Positions 36,160 to 44,437 of a stretch of 64,000 nucleotides of DNA are shown one piece after another. The stretch is from Paenibacillus sp. J2TS4. Its GTDB lineage: Bacteria; Bacillota; Bacilli; Paenibacillales; NBRC-103111. The DNA lies in the NCBI RefSeq assembly GCF_018403245.1, contig NZ_BOSH01000013.1:1-64000 (forward strand). The letters are read 5' to 3'. The number at the start of each line of letters is the position of its first letter. Position 1 is the first letter of the stretch. The notes below the pieces were generated by a model that saw only the letters and a list, made by a program, of their open reading frames with translations, was not told the origin of the DNA and ran no database searches. The position numbers and the translations under genes were made by a program.

Positions 36160-36464
36160 TTGAAGAGAGTGGATGTTGCTTGTGCTCTAATATTCGATGA
36201 ATCTCAGGAGCATATTTTAATGGTTAGAAATAGAAAGGGAGATTCTTCTTATTGGAGCCTTCCTGGCGGGGCAGTTGAAGCGGGGGAGACGTTAGAACAA
36301 GCTTTAAAACGGGAAACTATGGAGGAGACAGGATTAGAAGTGGAAGTATCTAGTCTTTATTCCGTGAGGGAGGTCTTTTTTCTGAACGGAAGCATCACGC
36401 CCTGATGTTTACGTTTCTAGTAAAAATGATTAAGGGAGAAATAACAATTTCAGATCCTGATGCC
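36160..36464 (+). pseudogene. Nudix hydrolase, frameshifted and truncated
   Basis: The Nudix box is intact (GGAVEAGETLEQALKRETMEE). The frame shifts by one base in a run of six T at about 36376-36381; with seven T the protein would continue FFSERKHHALMFTFLVKM and GEITISDPD, the usual Nudix C-terminal strands. At about 36464 the sequence turns into a tnpB gene, so the last ~40 residues are gone. TTG at 36160, 9 bases after AGGAG, is the likely start; ATG at 36151 abuts the ribosome site. Confidence 0.8.
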
Positions 36465-37393
36465 TTTTCCTTACGATCTCAAATGGCTCAATCAGTCATG
36501 CGAACGGTGATCGCTCGGTACAAGTCGTTAATCGGCAATCGCCACCCTTGGACATTCGTCCGGTTCAAGAAACCGGAGCTCGACCTCGTTTGGCGTCGAG
36601 ATTACTCGTTTACGCAACGGATGTTTTCCATCAACACCCTGCAGGGTCGCATCAAGGTACCTTATGAAACGAAAGGCATGGAAACGTATTTCGATGGATC
36701 CTGGTCCTTCGGGACCGCCAAGTTGGTCCACAAGCGAGGGAAGTTCTTCTTACACTTCCAATGACCAAAGAAGTGGAAGAACCCTCGGTCCGATCGTTGA
36801 ATCAAGTGGTCGGATTAGACATGGGCATCAACTTTATTGCGACCAGCTATGACTCCCAAGGTCAATGTACGTTCTTTCACGGTAGACCGATCAAGGATAG
36901 ACGCTCGAAGTACAAGCATTTGCGAAAGCAGCTGCAGCAACTGGGGACAGCCTCCGCTCGCCGGAAGTTAAAGCGGATCGGGGGACGAGAAAACCGCTGG
37001 ATGACAGATATCAATCATCGGATATCCAAGGCACTCGTCCGCCGATATGGGGCCCATACGTTGTTTGTACTGGAAGACTTAACGGGTGTTCGAAACCGTA
37101 CAGAGCGGGTTCGGGTCCAGGATCGTTATGAAACCGTCTCTTGGTCCTTCTATCAGCTGCGCCAGATGATCACGTACAAGGCCATCCTCCATCGAGGCAA
37201 AGTGATCGCGGTTGATCCCCATTACACGTCACAAGCCTGCCCCAAATGTGAGCATACAGAGAGAGCCAATCGGGATAAGAAGAGGCACCGCTTCTGTTGT
37301 CAGCAGTGCGGGTATCGCTCGAATGATGATCGCATTGGCGCCATGAATCTTCAGCGCATTGGAATCCAGTACATCGCTGAAGTGGCTGTATAG
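36465..37393 (+). pseudogene. tnpB: Degenerate tnpB (IS200/IS605 OrfB) nuclease
   Basis: The protein is missing its first ~60 residues and has a frameshift at about 36761 (HFQ stop, versus continuation MTKEVEE). What remains is clear TnpB: LRSQMAQSVMRTVIARYKSL, then the RuvC-like domain with GLDMGINF (first aspartate), VLEDLTG (glutamate) and NDDRIGAMNL (last aspartate), and a CPKC/CCQQC zinc knuckle. TnpB is an RNA-guided DNA nuclease. No tnpA lies next to it. This copy cannot yield an intact protein, though the RuvC half is still open from 36761. Confidence 0.9.
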
Positions 37394-37515
37394 GTATACC
37401 TATGCAGTCGGGCAGCAGTCAACCTGCCTATGGTAACGCCACCCCAAGGAAGGAGGCTAACCGCCGCACTCACTTCCGGGCAGTTACAAGCTCGTGACTT
37501 GAGTCATGAGTTGTT
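37390..37515 (+). mobile_element. Right end / omega-RNA region behind tnpB
   Basis: Directly after the stop lies the palindrome ATAGGTATACCTAT (37390-37403). About 80 bases on, CTCGTGACTTGAGTCATGAG forms a hairpin, then TTGTTGAC. In IS605-type elements this interval encodes the guide-RNA scaffold and the subterminal transposition hairpin. A related end in inverted orientation is at 56428-56470. Confidence 0.6.
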
Positions 37516-37518
37516 GAC

Positions 37519-38535
37519 CTACATATTCCTCATTTCATAGATTTTTTGAAGTGTATTGATATGCAGCAATTTATCTTCGGGGAACTCAGCAAATTTATAC
37601 CACTCTACAAGCCTGTACCCGAACATAATAAGGATTAACTCACGGATGCAATGATCGGAGATATGGGACACATCCGCATATTCCGAAAAGCCCCTGTAAT
37701 ACGCCGGAATGCATTTTTGGTAGTATTCAACCATATGACAGACGTCCGCTTCGTCCGTTATTAAACTCGCGATGTCCTCGCCCATGTACCCCCATCCGGC
37801 GGTATCCCAGTCGATGGGTACGATTTTACCGTCCGAGTAGAATATGTTTGCCACCCAAAAATCTCTGTGGCAAAGCACTATGGGCAGCTTTTCAATGCGG
37901 CTGAATATTTCGTCCACACTATTATCTATGTCTATGAGCATTTGACATAGGTGCTTCGGAATTTCGCAGTCGTCGGAGCGTATATAATCGTACACAACAT
38001 TCCATGACCGATACCGCAGATAGTAGTTTTTCGTAAACTCAACCTTGCTTAAATTGGTCAAATTCTGCAATGCGCTTGGTAGTTCAGCGTACAGCTTGCC
38101 TTGAAATCGCCCCAACTCCTCGGCTACACATTCATACATTTCGGAGGTCAGATTTAAGCCAGACACACCATCAATATATTCCATCCAAAGCTGTATCTCA
38201 TCTCCATTCATTTCGGCGTGATAACACTCCGGACAACGGAACGAATCGAAGAAAACCTCTTTGAAATCCGATGCATAGAGGTCGTATTCCCTTCGCCATG
38301 AATCCGGATCACCATAACGCTCCCATTTTTTCTGTGTTTTCCAAACCACCTTATACGGCAGATTCTCACCGTCGGAAGTTTCAGCCGTGCCCGTTACAAG
38401 CCGAACATCTCCTAATGTCCCGCCTTGCAACTCTTTGGGTTGATAATCTGCGCGGGCTATATTCTTGCCGAACATTTTACTCAAAACGAGCGCCAGTATT
38501 TCGGGCTTTACATACATTTCATCACGGTTGTTCAT
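37519..38535 (-). CDS. Aminoglycoside phosphotransferase (APH)-family kinase
   Basis: A 338-residue kinase-like protein. The catalytic loop is LCHRDFWVANIF and the metal site IDWDTAGWG, the Brenner-type motif of APH/choline kinases. The N-terminal lobe has VVWKTQKKWERYG with the ATP lysine. It follows rsgA with a four-base overlap (stop/start ATGA), so it is translated with it. Some members inactivate antibiotics by phosphorylation; others act on small metabolites. The pairing with a ribosome-assembly GTPase and an attenuator suggests an antibiotic-linked role, which is inference. Confidence 0.85.
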   Translation of the reverse strand: MNNRDEMYVKPEILALVLSKMFGKNIARADYQPKELQGGTLGDVRLVTGTAETSDGENLPYKVVWKTQKKWERYGDPDSWRREYDLYASDFKEVFFDSFRCPECYHAEMNGDEIQLWMEYIDGVSGLNLTSEMYECVAEELGRFQGKLYAELPSALQNLTNLSKVEFTKNYYLRYRSWNVVYDYIRSDDCEIPKHLCQMLIDIDNSVDEIFSRIEKLPIVLCHRDFWVANIFYSDGKIVPIDWDTAGWGYMGEDIASLITDEADVCHMVEYYQKCIPAYYRGFSEYADVSHISDHCIRELILIMFGYRLVEWYKFAEFPEDKLLHINTLQKIYEMRNM

Positions 38536-39599
38536 TTCTTATATCCTCCGTTTTTCCCCTTATTTCGCATGGCAATCGACTTGTGCCACGCTCGTTTCTC
38601 CATTAGATAACCCGATTTATCGTTCACAAACTTGTTTTCCCGCTTCTGTGCAAGGTAACGCTCCCAATGCTCACGCGGCAACGATCCATCGGCAAGGGAG
38701 GCAAGAACTGCACAGCCCGGCTCCGTCTGATGACGGCAGTCATTGAAGCGGCACTGTGTGAATAACTCCTCCACATCGTTAAATCCCGCGCTGATACCGT
38801 CGTCCGCCTCGAACAGCCCAAGTTCACGCATGCCCGGCGTATCAATAACCATCGCGCCGGAAGGGAGCATGAAAAGTTGGCGGTGAGTTGTTGTGTGCCG
38901 GCCCCGGCTGTCGCCCTCGCGGATAGCCTTGACAGTCATCACTTCCTGATTCATCAATGCGTTTAGTAGCGAGGATTTTCCCACGCCGGACATCCCGAGG
39001 AATACCACGGTTTTGCCGGGTTGCAGATATTCACTCAACACGTCTAATCCAACCCCTGTGTGACTGGAAACTGCGTGTATCGGCACATTGGGAGCCGCTT
39101 TCTGAACATCAGCTAACGGTGCGTTGAAATCCGGGGCCAAGTCAGCTTTTGTTAAGATTACGACAGGCTGGCCGCCGCTCTGCCGTGTCTGTGTCAGGTA
39201 GCGCAGGATACGGTTGACCTTGAAATCCCAGTTTAGGGACGACACGATAAATACGTAATCAAAATTCGTTGCCACGACTTGCTCCAGTATTGTTTTGACA
39301 TATCCTACTGCGTGTCCCGAAAAGTCAGCGCGGGAAAATTTCGAGCGGCGGGGCAGCAATCTTGCAATGCGAGAAGCGCCGTTTTCGTTGAATTGCAACA
39401 ATACAAAATCGCCAACGCACGGGAAATCCTCCCGAGCCCCCGCAGTGTGATAAAACGTGCCCTTCAATACAGCCGTCACTTCTCCTTGTTCGGTGATGAC
39501 GGTATATTGCTCTCGCTGAAGTTCCGTAACCCTTCCGGGTATTAAACCTGTCGGCGGCGTTTCGGCTTCGATATAGCCGTATTGTTTCAAATCAATCAT
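38532..39599 (-). CDS. rsgA: Ribosome small-subunit-dependent GTPase A (RsgA/YjeQ-like, extra copy)
   Basis: A 355-residue circularly permuted GTPase with N-terminal OB-fold (GRVTELQREQYTV), then G4 TKAD, G1 GMSGVGKSS, G3 DTPGMRE, and a C-terminal zinc knuckle (CRFNDC, H, C). RsgA helps the 30S subunit mature and can release bound factors. The Bacillus housekeeping rsgA sits with prkC and rpe; this copy instead sits with an APH-like gene, so it is likely an accessory paralogue. AGGAGAGG precedes the ATG. A long structured leader with terminators precedes the gene. Confidence 0.92.
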   Translation of the reverse strand: MIDLKQYGYIEAETPPTGLIPGRVTELQREQYTVITEQGEVTAVLKGTFYHTAGAREDFPCVGDFVLLQFNENGASRIARLLPRRSKFSRADFSGHAVGYVKTILEQVVATNFDYVFIVSSLNWDFKVNRILRYLTQTRQSGGQPVVILTKADLAPDFNAPLADVQKAAPNVPIHAVSSHTGVGLDVLSEYLQPGKTVVFLGMSGVGKSSLLNALMNQEVMTVKAIREGDSRGRHTTTHRQLFMLPSGAMVIDTPGMRELGLFEADDGISAGFNDVEELFTQCRFNDCRHQTEPGCAVLASLADGSLPREHWERYLAQKRENKFVNDKSGYLMEKRAWHKSIAMRNKGKNGGYKK

Positions 39600-39641
39600 T
39601 GAACCTATCCTCTCCTAAAAAATAAAGTTGTTTTTGGGCAT

Positions 39642-39688
39642 AAAAATACCGCGAACAAGCAGCCTCCTAAGAAGCTGCTGTTTCGCGG
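39642..39688 (-). terminator. Leader terminator 3
   Basis: CCGCGAA (39649-39655) with TTCGCGG (39682-39688), and inner AGCAGC with GCTGCT, followed on the minus strand by TATTTTTATG. Nearest to rsgA. Confidence 0.65.
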
Positions 39689-39716
39689 CGAAAAGCCAAA
39701 AAGTAGGCTTACAATC

Positions 39717-39744
39717 AAAAAGGGATACGACCTACATCGTATCC
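39717..39744 (-). terminator. Leader terminator 2
   Basis: GGATACGA (39723-39730) pairs with TCGTATCC (39737-39744); on the minus strand CTTTTTG follows. Confidence 0.75.
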
Positions 39745-39830
39745 GGGTTGCATGGACGAGCAGTTGCCGAAGGCAACGACCAGTCCCGCTAACAGCAGTA
39801 TTCACGAAAGGTTACTGTTTACGGCATAGC

Positions 39831-39857
39831 AAAAAACACGGGTGATATTCCCGTTTT
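39831..39857 (-). terminator. Leader terminator 1
   Basis: On the minus strand ACGGG and CCCGT flank AATATCA and are followed by GTTTTTTG. It lies inside the CTATGCC/GGCATAG arms. Confidence 0.75.
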
Positions 39858-39910
39858 CTCTCATTCCAAGCTATAATCAAAGATTGGAATTTACTATGCC
39901 CGATATTCGG

Positions 39911-39946
39911 TTAAGTTAAAACCACCAATACCATATAAGCAGTCAT
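39911..39946 (-). CDS. 11-residue leader peptide
   Basis: MTAYMVLVVLT, preceded by AAAGGAG 10 bases upstream of the ATG. Too short for gene finders, but its ribosome site is better than that of many genes here and it sits at the head of a terminator-rich leader. Drug-stalled ribosomes on such peptides commonly control downstream resistance genes. Confidence 0.6.
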   Translation of the reverse strand: MTAYMVLVVLT

Positions 39947-39986
39947 CAAAAAACATCTCCTTTCGCAAGAAAAAGTTGAAATACAA

Positions 39987-40005
39987 TTTCACTTCTATAG
40001 TGAAA
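39987..40005. promoter_or_regulatory. Palindrome upstream of the rsgA leader
   Basis: TTTCACTTCTATAGTGAAA has seven-base arms around TCTAT, just upstream of the leader ribosome site. It may be an operator or overlap the promoter. Confidence 0.4.
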
Positions 40006-40091
40006 CATAGCCCTTTGTGAGAAATCAATGGAAAATTTGATTATAAGCAAGTTTTAGCGGTTAGCTACCTCTCCAACTTCCTGTTATTTTA

Positions 40092-40170
40092 GACAACTGT
40101 AAAAAATATTTGCAAAACGTCTTGACGTTTATTTTTGACAAGTGTAGAATATCAAAAAAGACAATTGTCA
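40092..40170. promoter_or_regulatory. blaI-type promoter with three operator-like sites
   Basis: A good sigma-A promoter is TTGACG (40122-40127), 17 bases, TAGAAT (40145-40150). GACAACTGT (40092), GACAAGTGT (40137) and GACAATTGTC (40161-40170) form three related sites around it. BlaI/MecI repressors bind short dyads of this kind, so the locus is probably autoregulated. The middle site lies within the promoter and the third covers the transcript start. Confidence 0.65.
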
Positions 40171-40187
40171 AAAAAGGAGTTAGACGC

Positions 40188-40565
40188 ATGAAAAATATGA
40201 AGAGGCTCCCGGATGCGGAATTTGAAATCATGAGGGTGGTCTGGGCCAACGAGCCCCCTATCACTACCGCAATGATTATGGAGCAGCTCGGGAATGAACG
40301 GAAGTGGAAAGCTCCTACGGTGATTTCTCTTATGCTGCGTTTGGTAGAACGAGGTTTTTTGCAAACCGCAAAGGAAGGGAAAGAGCGTACTTATTATCCG
40401 CTGATCTGTAAAGAGGATTACCTTGCATCAGAAACGGAAAATTTTATGAAGCAATATCACGGGAATTCATTTTTAAGCTTTGTTAATACGCTGTACAACG
40501 GGAAACAGCTTTCCGAAAAAGAGCTGGATGATTTGTTGAAATGGGCCAAGGAACGGAGGGAGTAA
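40188..40565 (+). CDS. BlaI/MecI/CopY-family transcriptional repressor
   Basis: A 125-residue winged-helix protein. LPDAEFEIMRVVWANEPPITT and WKAPTVISLMLRLVERGFL are the typical DNA-binding region, and TYYPLICKEDYL continues into the dimerisation helices. The ATG at 40188 follows AAAAGGAG. It is the first gene of a block leading to an ABC transporter and is separated by 3 bases from the M56 protease. In BlaR/BlaI systems the protease leads to cleavage of the repressor; here the same pairing is present without a beta-lactamase. Confidence 0.93.
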   Translation: MKNMKRLPDAEFEIMRVVWANEPPITTAMIMEQLGNERKWKAPTVISLMLRLVERGFLQTAKEGKERTYYPLICKEDYLASETENFMKQYHGNSFLSFVNTLYNGKQLSEKELDDLLKWAKERRE

Positions 40566-40568
40566 TCC

Positions 40569-42014
40569 TTGCAAAATTTTATGATTGCGTTGCTTGAAAG
40601 TTCGATTGCAATGTCAATGATTGCACTTGTCTATATGGCTATTACGCCTTTGCTTTCCAGAAAATTTACGGCAAAAGGACGCTACTATGCGTGGTTAGTA
40701 ATTGTTATCGGACTGATTATTCCATTCCGATATCATCCGCAAGCATCGGCTATTTATGTGGACGCGCTAATACCCGCTCTGAATATGGCAAGCAGTCATC
40801 CCGTGGACCAAGCGGTTCCCTATGCGACAACGGCTTCATCCGCTATTCCGTGGTATGTTCTAGCTGGTAGTCTATGGCTCGCCGGAGTTATTGTTTTTAT
40901 AGCTTATCACGCCATTCGGCACAGACGTTTTCTGAAAATAGTCAAACGCTGGAGCGACGAGATTGTCGACCTGCAAACGCTGAATACGCTGCAGGATGTT
41001 CAAGCGAAGCTGGGAATAAAACAGCAAGTAGCGTTAAAAGCTTGTCCCGGCATTTCCAGTCCGATGCTGCTCGGCTTTGTCCGTCCGACCATCTTGCTTC
41101 CATCGGTCGATATCCCCGCGGATGAGCTTGAACTCATTTTGCAGCACGAGCTGGTTCATTTCAAACGCAGAGATGTATGGTATAAAACCATTGTGTTTCT
41201 GGCCACTGCCCTGCATTGGTTCAATCCGTTCGTCTACTTGGCGGCAAGAGAAATTTCCGTCCAATGTGAAATCTCTTGTGACGAAGAAGTGGTCCAAAAT
41301 ACAGATAGAGTCTGCCGGCAACGATATGTCGAAGCCATTATCGGAATTATTAGAAAGCAGTCCAGGGTACAGACCGTGTTCTCCACCAATTTCTATGGAG
41401 GTAAGCAGGGCATGAAAAACAGGATTCTCTCCATTATGGATACCCGAAGCAAGAAATGGGGTATATCCATTCTAGCCGTCATCGTTGTGGCCACGCTAAG
41501 CACGGGAATTGTGTTAAAACTGAACAAGGCAAATTCCGACCCCATCAACCCCCTATCAGCATCCAAGGTTGAAACAGGAGGCCCGGAAGAGGGGCTTCCG
41601 GATCATTCGCTGGCAGATCCAAATTCTTCGATGGATAGCCTGAAGGGGGACAGGACCGGGAATAAGTCGGAATCCGATCTGCCTGAGAACGGCAGCTTGT
41701 CAAGCTCAACACAGAATAACCCGGAAGGGAACAAGGACGCAGAGGTTTCCGCTCGTGACAATTCTGATAAAGGCTCCATGCTGTTTCAATCAACACAGGA
41801 TAACTTGGGGGCGGGACCAAGCGGAGCGGCACCTGGACCTGAAGCTTCCATGAATGGCGCCTCGACGCGTTTAATCGAGGGCAAGGGGGAGCCCGCTCCT
41901 GTGCGTGACACTTCTGCCGACGGCGCCTCATCGCGTTTAATAGAGGTTAATCCGAATACGGTTAAGCAAGCCCCGTCTTCTGAGCCCGGTATCTTTAATT
42001 TAGTAAAAGATTGA
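40569..42014 (+). CDS. M56-family (BlaR1-like) membrane metalloprotease with a low-complexity tail
   Basis: A 481-residue membrane protein. About four transmembrane segments bracket a cytoplasmic zinc protease motif HELVH at residues 193-197, followed by RREISVQCEISCDEEV-type third-ligand region. A final transmembrane segment (about 297-316) leads to an extracellular tail rich in Ser, Gly, Asp and Pro. This tail replaces the penicillin-binding sensor of BlaR1 and contains imperfect repeats (STQNN/STQDN; GASTRLIE/GASSRLIE). The start is TTG after GGAGGG. The sensed signal is unknown; the linked lipoproteins may provide it. Confidence 0.88.
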   Translation: MQNFMIALLESSIAMSMIALVYMAITPLLSRKFTAKGRYYAWLVIVIGLIIPFRYHPQASAIYVDALIPALNMASSHPVDQAVPYATTASSAIPWYVLAGSLWLAGVIVFIAYHAIRHRRFLKIVKRWSDEIVDLQTLNTLQDVQAKLGIKQQVALKACPGISSPMLLGFVRPTILLPSVDIPADELELILQHELVHFKRRDVWYKTIVFLATALHWFNPFVYLAAREISVQCEISCDEEVVQNTDRVCRQRYVEAIIGIIRKQSRVQTVFSTNFYGGKQGMKNRILSIMDTRSKKWGISILAVIVVATLSTGIVLKLNKANSDPINPLSASKVETGGPEEGLPDHSLADPNSSMDSLKGDRTGNKSESDLPENGSLSSSTQNNPEGNKDAEVSARDNSDKGSMLFQSTQDNLGAGPSGAAPGPEASMNGASTRLIEGKGEPAPVRDTSADGASSRLIEVNPNTVKQAPSSEPGIFNLVKD

Positions 42015-42053
42015 GTAAGACTGCGTAGAAGGAAATTCGAAAGGGTTGACATT

Positions 42054-43115
42054 GTGCAAAAGTCATGGATATTTAGGCTGGTAGCAGCTTTAGTCGCCGT
42101 TGTCGTGCTGGCAACCGGCTGTTCAACTAAAAATCCAGAGGAGGATGGATGGAGCGACATCGGAAATACCGATTCCAATCCATTCGAACTGGATGACAAG
42201 GATACCGTTGTTTTGGGCCATATGGGTCATGGGTTGGCCAATCCGGAATTTGATGAAAACGGAGGAAGACTTCCCTTGCGCTATAATGGCGGCGAATTCA
42301 AGATAGATTATACCGTAAATGCTGCTGGAAAAGCGAAAAATGTCGGCTTTCTTGTCTTTGTAGACGGAATCCCGCAGCCCTATAAATTTAATACCGCCGA
42401 CGCTCCTTATGAGTATATGCACTTTTTTGAGCTGGAGGAGGATGACCAAAAAACACCGTTCTCCTTCATCTTTACCCCGGTCACAGGCAAGCGGGGGGAT
42501 ACCTTGAACGTCAGCATTGCCAGTGTGTATAATCCGGCATTTATTCCGGATATGAAAGAAACGAGTTCCTACGGAAGCTATCACGATAGATTGGAAATGG
42601 TGTATTCTCTCGTTTTTGACAAAGATTCGGATGCGCTCGATGTTTCCTCTATCCCGCAATATGAGTATTTAAGCGATGTTCACCTGTCGACCGAACTGAT
42701 CACGAAAGAGATGATGGAAACCCAAGGCGGTTTTGTAACGATAGATTCGGAGACTCTGGAGAAAAATGTGTTCAGCCGTTTGTATTTTGACGGGGAGGGC
42801 CTGTCGAAGGTCGACAATCTTCAGGTGAAGGACAGCGGAACCCTTCATGTGACCTTTCAAATCTTCGGTCATCCCGGAGTAAGGTACCAAAATACGTTCT
42901 ACATCAATCATAAGCCGTTAACCAGCAAGGAAGGAAGCACTTTTGAAACGGTACTGGCCAAGGGCGAGGCGGCTGTGATCGACGTGGATATCGATTTAGG
43001 GAAGCTGGAGGATTTCAATACGTTTTATGTGGTTTCGGTTCCGGTGAATGCCGCCGATTTCCCTGATGATGTGGTTGTCTTGGAAAAAACGGCATCCATC
43101 TTATTATATAAATGA
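42054..43115 (+). CDS. Lipoprotein of unknown function in the BlaI/M56 operon
   Basis: A 353-residue exported protein. Its signal ends VLATGC (Cys23), followed by an acidic linker and a beta-rich body with no recognised domain (FLVFVDGIPQPYKF, FSFIFTPVTGKRGDTLNVSI). These strings hint at Ig-like folds. The start GTG at 42054 is 39 bases after the protease stop. It lies between the protease and a second lipoprotein, and may be part of the signal-receiving side. Not recognised otherwise. Confidence 0.8.
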   Translation: MQKSWIFRLVAALVAVVVLATGCSTKNPEEDGWSDIGNTDSNPFELDDKDTVVLGHMGHGLANPEFDENGGRLPLRYNGGEFKIDYTVNAAGKAKNVGFLVFVDGIPQPYKFNTADAPYEYMHFFELEEDDQKTPFSFIFTPVTGKRGDTLNVSIASVYNPAFIPDMKETSSYGSYHDRLEMVYSLVFDKDSDALDVSSIPQYEYLSDVHLSTELITKEMMETQGGFVTIDSETLEKNVFSRLYFDGEGLSKVDNLQVKDSGTLHVTFQIFGHPGVRYQNTFYINHKPLTSKEGSTFETVLAKGEAAVIDVDIDLGKLEDFNTFYVVSVPVNAADFPDDVVVLEKTASILLYK

Positions 43116-43133
43116 TTGGAGAGCGAGCGTCCT

Positions 43134-44351
43134 ATGAATAAGAAGCTGTTGGTCGTTATATTAGTCCTATCCGTACTATTAGCTGCGGGATGCGCACAAA
43201 TCACTGCGAATTCAGAACGATCGGAGGATCCGTCCCCCCGAACGGAAAGCCAGGCCGAGAATAAAACAGACGCACCTGGCATTGCAGCGTCACCCGTTGT
43301 TTCTAAATTCAAATTGGAAAAAATACAGGGCGACATCAAGAGCATCCATTACGCAGATGGCAATAAGGTGCTTATATCGGCTGACAAGCTGTACTTATAT
43401 GACCTGAGCACTGGGGATGTAGAGGCGGAAGCCCCGCGAGAGGCATTCGAGGGGGAAAATTATTGGGTTATTGATAACGGGTACGTTGCGGTCGGGGTAA
43501 AAATCAATAGTGGCAACGGCAGCGGCAGCGGCGGTTTGTTAACGACAAACGAAGGGACCGCCTACAGCGCCGTCTTCTATGACCGGAAGCTGAATAACCA
43601 ATCCGAATTTAATTTCAATGCATTGCTTGATAGCGATGACATATTGTCCACTGACTCGTTTTCGTTTTCTTCCGATGGAAACCAAGTAGCCATAGCAACA
43701 TTAGCCGGCCTATATTTATATGATTTTAAAATGGATAAGATGACAACGGTCATCGATTTGGGATCTGAAGATCGAAAGCGCTCCGGCCTTGCCACGATTG
43801 AACAAATCGGTTTCACGAATGAGGACAAGACCATTGCTTTCAAGGCGCAAAGCCTGGATGTCCCCTCTATCCCAGGCAAGCCTTCCTTTGACACTTGCGG
43901 AACGGTAAACACAGATGGTTCCGGATTGTCCAATCGGACCTTCGACAACTACATATGCAAGGAACTGACGGCTTACAATAAGCTGCTGTTCTTGGCGGAG
44001 GATTTTACGGTTCCGTCGGGAAGAATTCTGGTTATGGAGACTCCAAGCGGCAAAACGAAATTCCACACACTAACCGAAAAATCGGAAAGCGGATTTGTAA
44101 CGGGCTCCGACTCGGGACGCTATTTCGCTACCTCGCTTGCAGACAAGAACGGTACCGGATGGAAAATCCGGGTGTATAATACGGAAACGGGAAAGCTGGA
44201 AGCGGAACAGCTGGTTTCCAGTGATGGAAAGGAGCTCTATATGGCTAGAGATCCGAAAATCAAAGTGATCGACGATTTAAGGACTTGCATTGTGTTATTA
44301 GGATCAACACAGACGGATATTGAAACCAAAGTGGTGGTCAGTCAGTTTTAA
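43134..44351 (+). CDS. Lipoprotein with beta-propeller-like repeats
   Basis: About 405 residues. A textbook lipoprotein signal MNKKLLVVILVLSVLLAAGC ends at Cys20. The body has repeats such as KLYLYDLSTGDVEAEAP, DGNQVAIATLAGLYLYDFKMDKMT and WKIRVYNTETGKLEAEQL, which look like WD40/YVTN-type propeller blades. The ATG at 43134 is chosen because it gives a clean signal peptide; the frame opens at 43116. It sits 18 bases after the preceding lipoprotein. Extracellular surface sensor or binding protein is inferred. Confidence 0.82.
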   Translation: MNKKLLVVILVLSVLLAAGCAQITANSERSEDPSPRTESQAENKTDAPGIAASPVVSKFKLEKIQGDIKSIHYADGNKVLISADKLYLYDLSTGDVEAEAPREAFEGENYWVIDNGYVAVGVKINSGNGSGSGGLLTTNEGTAYSAVFYDRKLNNQSEFNFNALLDSDDILSTDSFSFSSDGNQVAIATLAGLYLYDFKMDKMTTVIDLGSEDRKRSGLATIEQIGFTNEDKTIAFKAQSLDVPSIPGKPSFDTCGTVNTDGSGLSNRTFDNYICKELTAYNKLLFLAEDFTVPSGRILVMETPSGKTKFHTLTEKSESGFVTGSDSGRYFATSLADKNGTGWKIRVYNTETGKLEAEQLVSSDGKELYMARDPKIKVIDDLRTCIVLLGSTQTDIETKVVVSQF

Positions 44352-44437
44352 TTTGAAAACCGGGCGCTTTCTTCCTTTAAATTCCCAGTCGTTCTTAAAA
44401 GAAGAAAGTTGCTTTGTTTCATGGGAGGAACGGATTG

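Larger units (their letters stand above)
39600..39966 (-). promoter_or_regulatory. Structured attenuator-type leader of rsgA-aph
   Basis: Reading on the minus strand: a ribosome site and an 11-codon ORF (39946-39911); CTATGCC/GGCATAG arms (39823-39829 with 39894-39900) enclosing a TTCCAA hairpin and terminator 1; terminator 2 (39717-39744); a long hairpin, terminator 3 (39642-39688); then the rsgA ribosome site. Such tandem terminators behind a short ORF are what ribosome-mediated attenuators of antibiotic-resistance genes look like. The inducer is not known. Confidence 0.7.
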
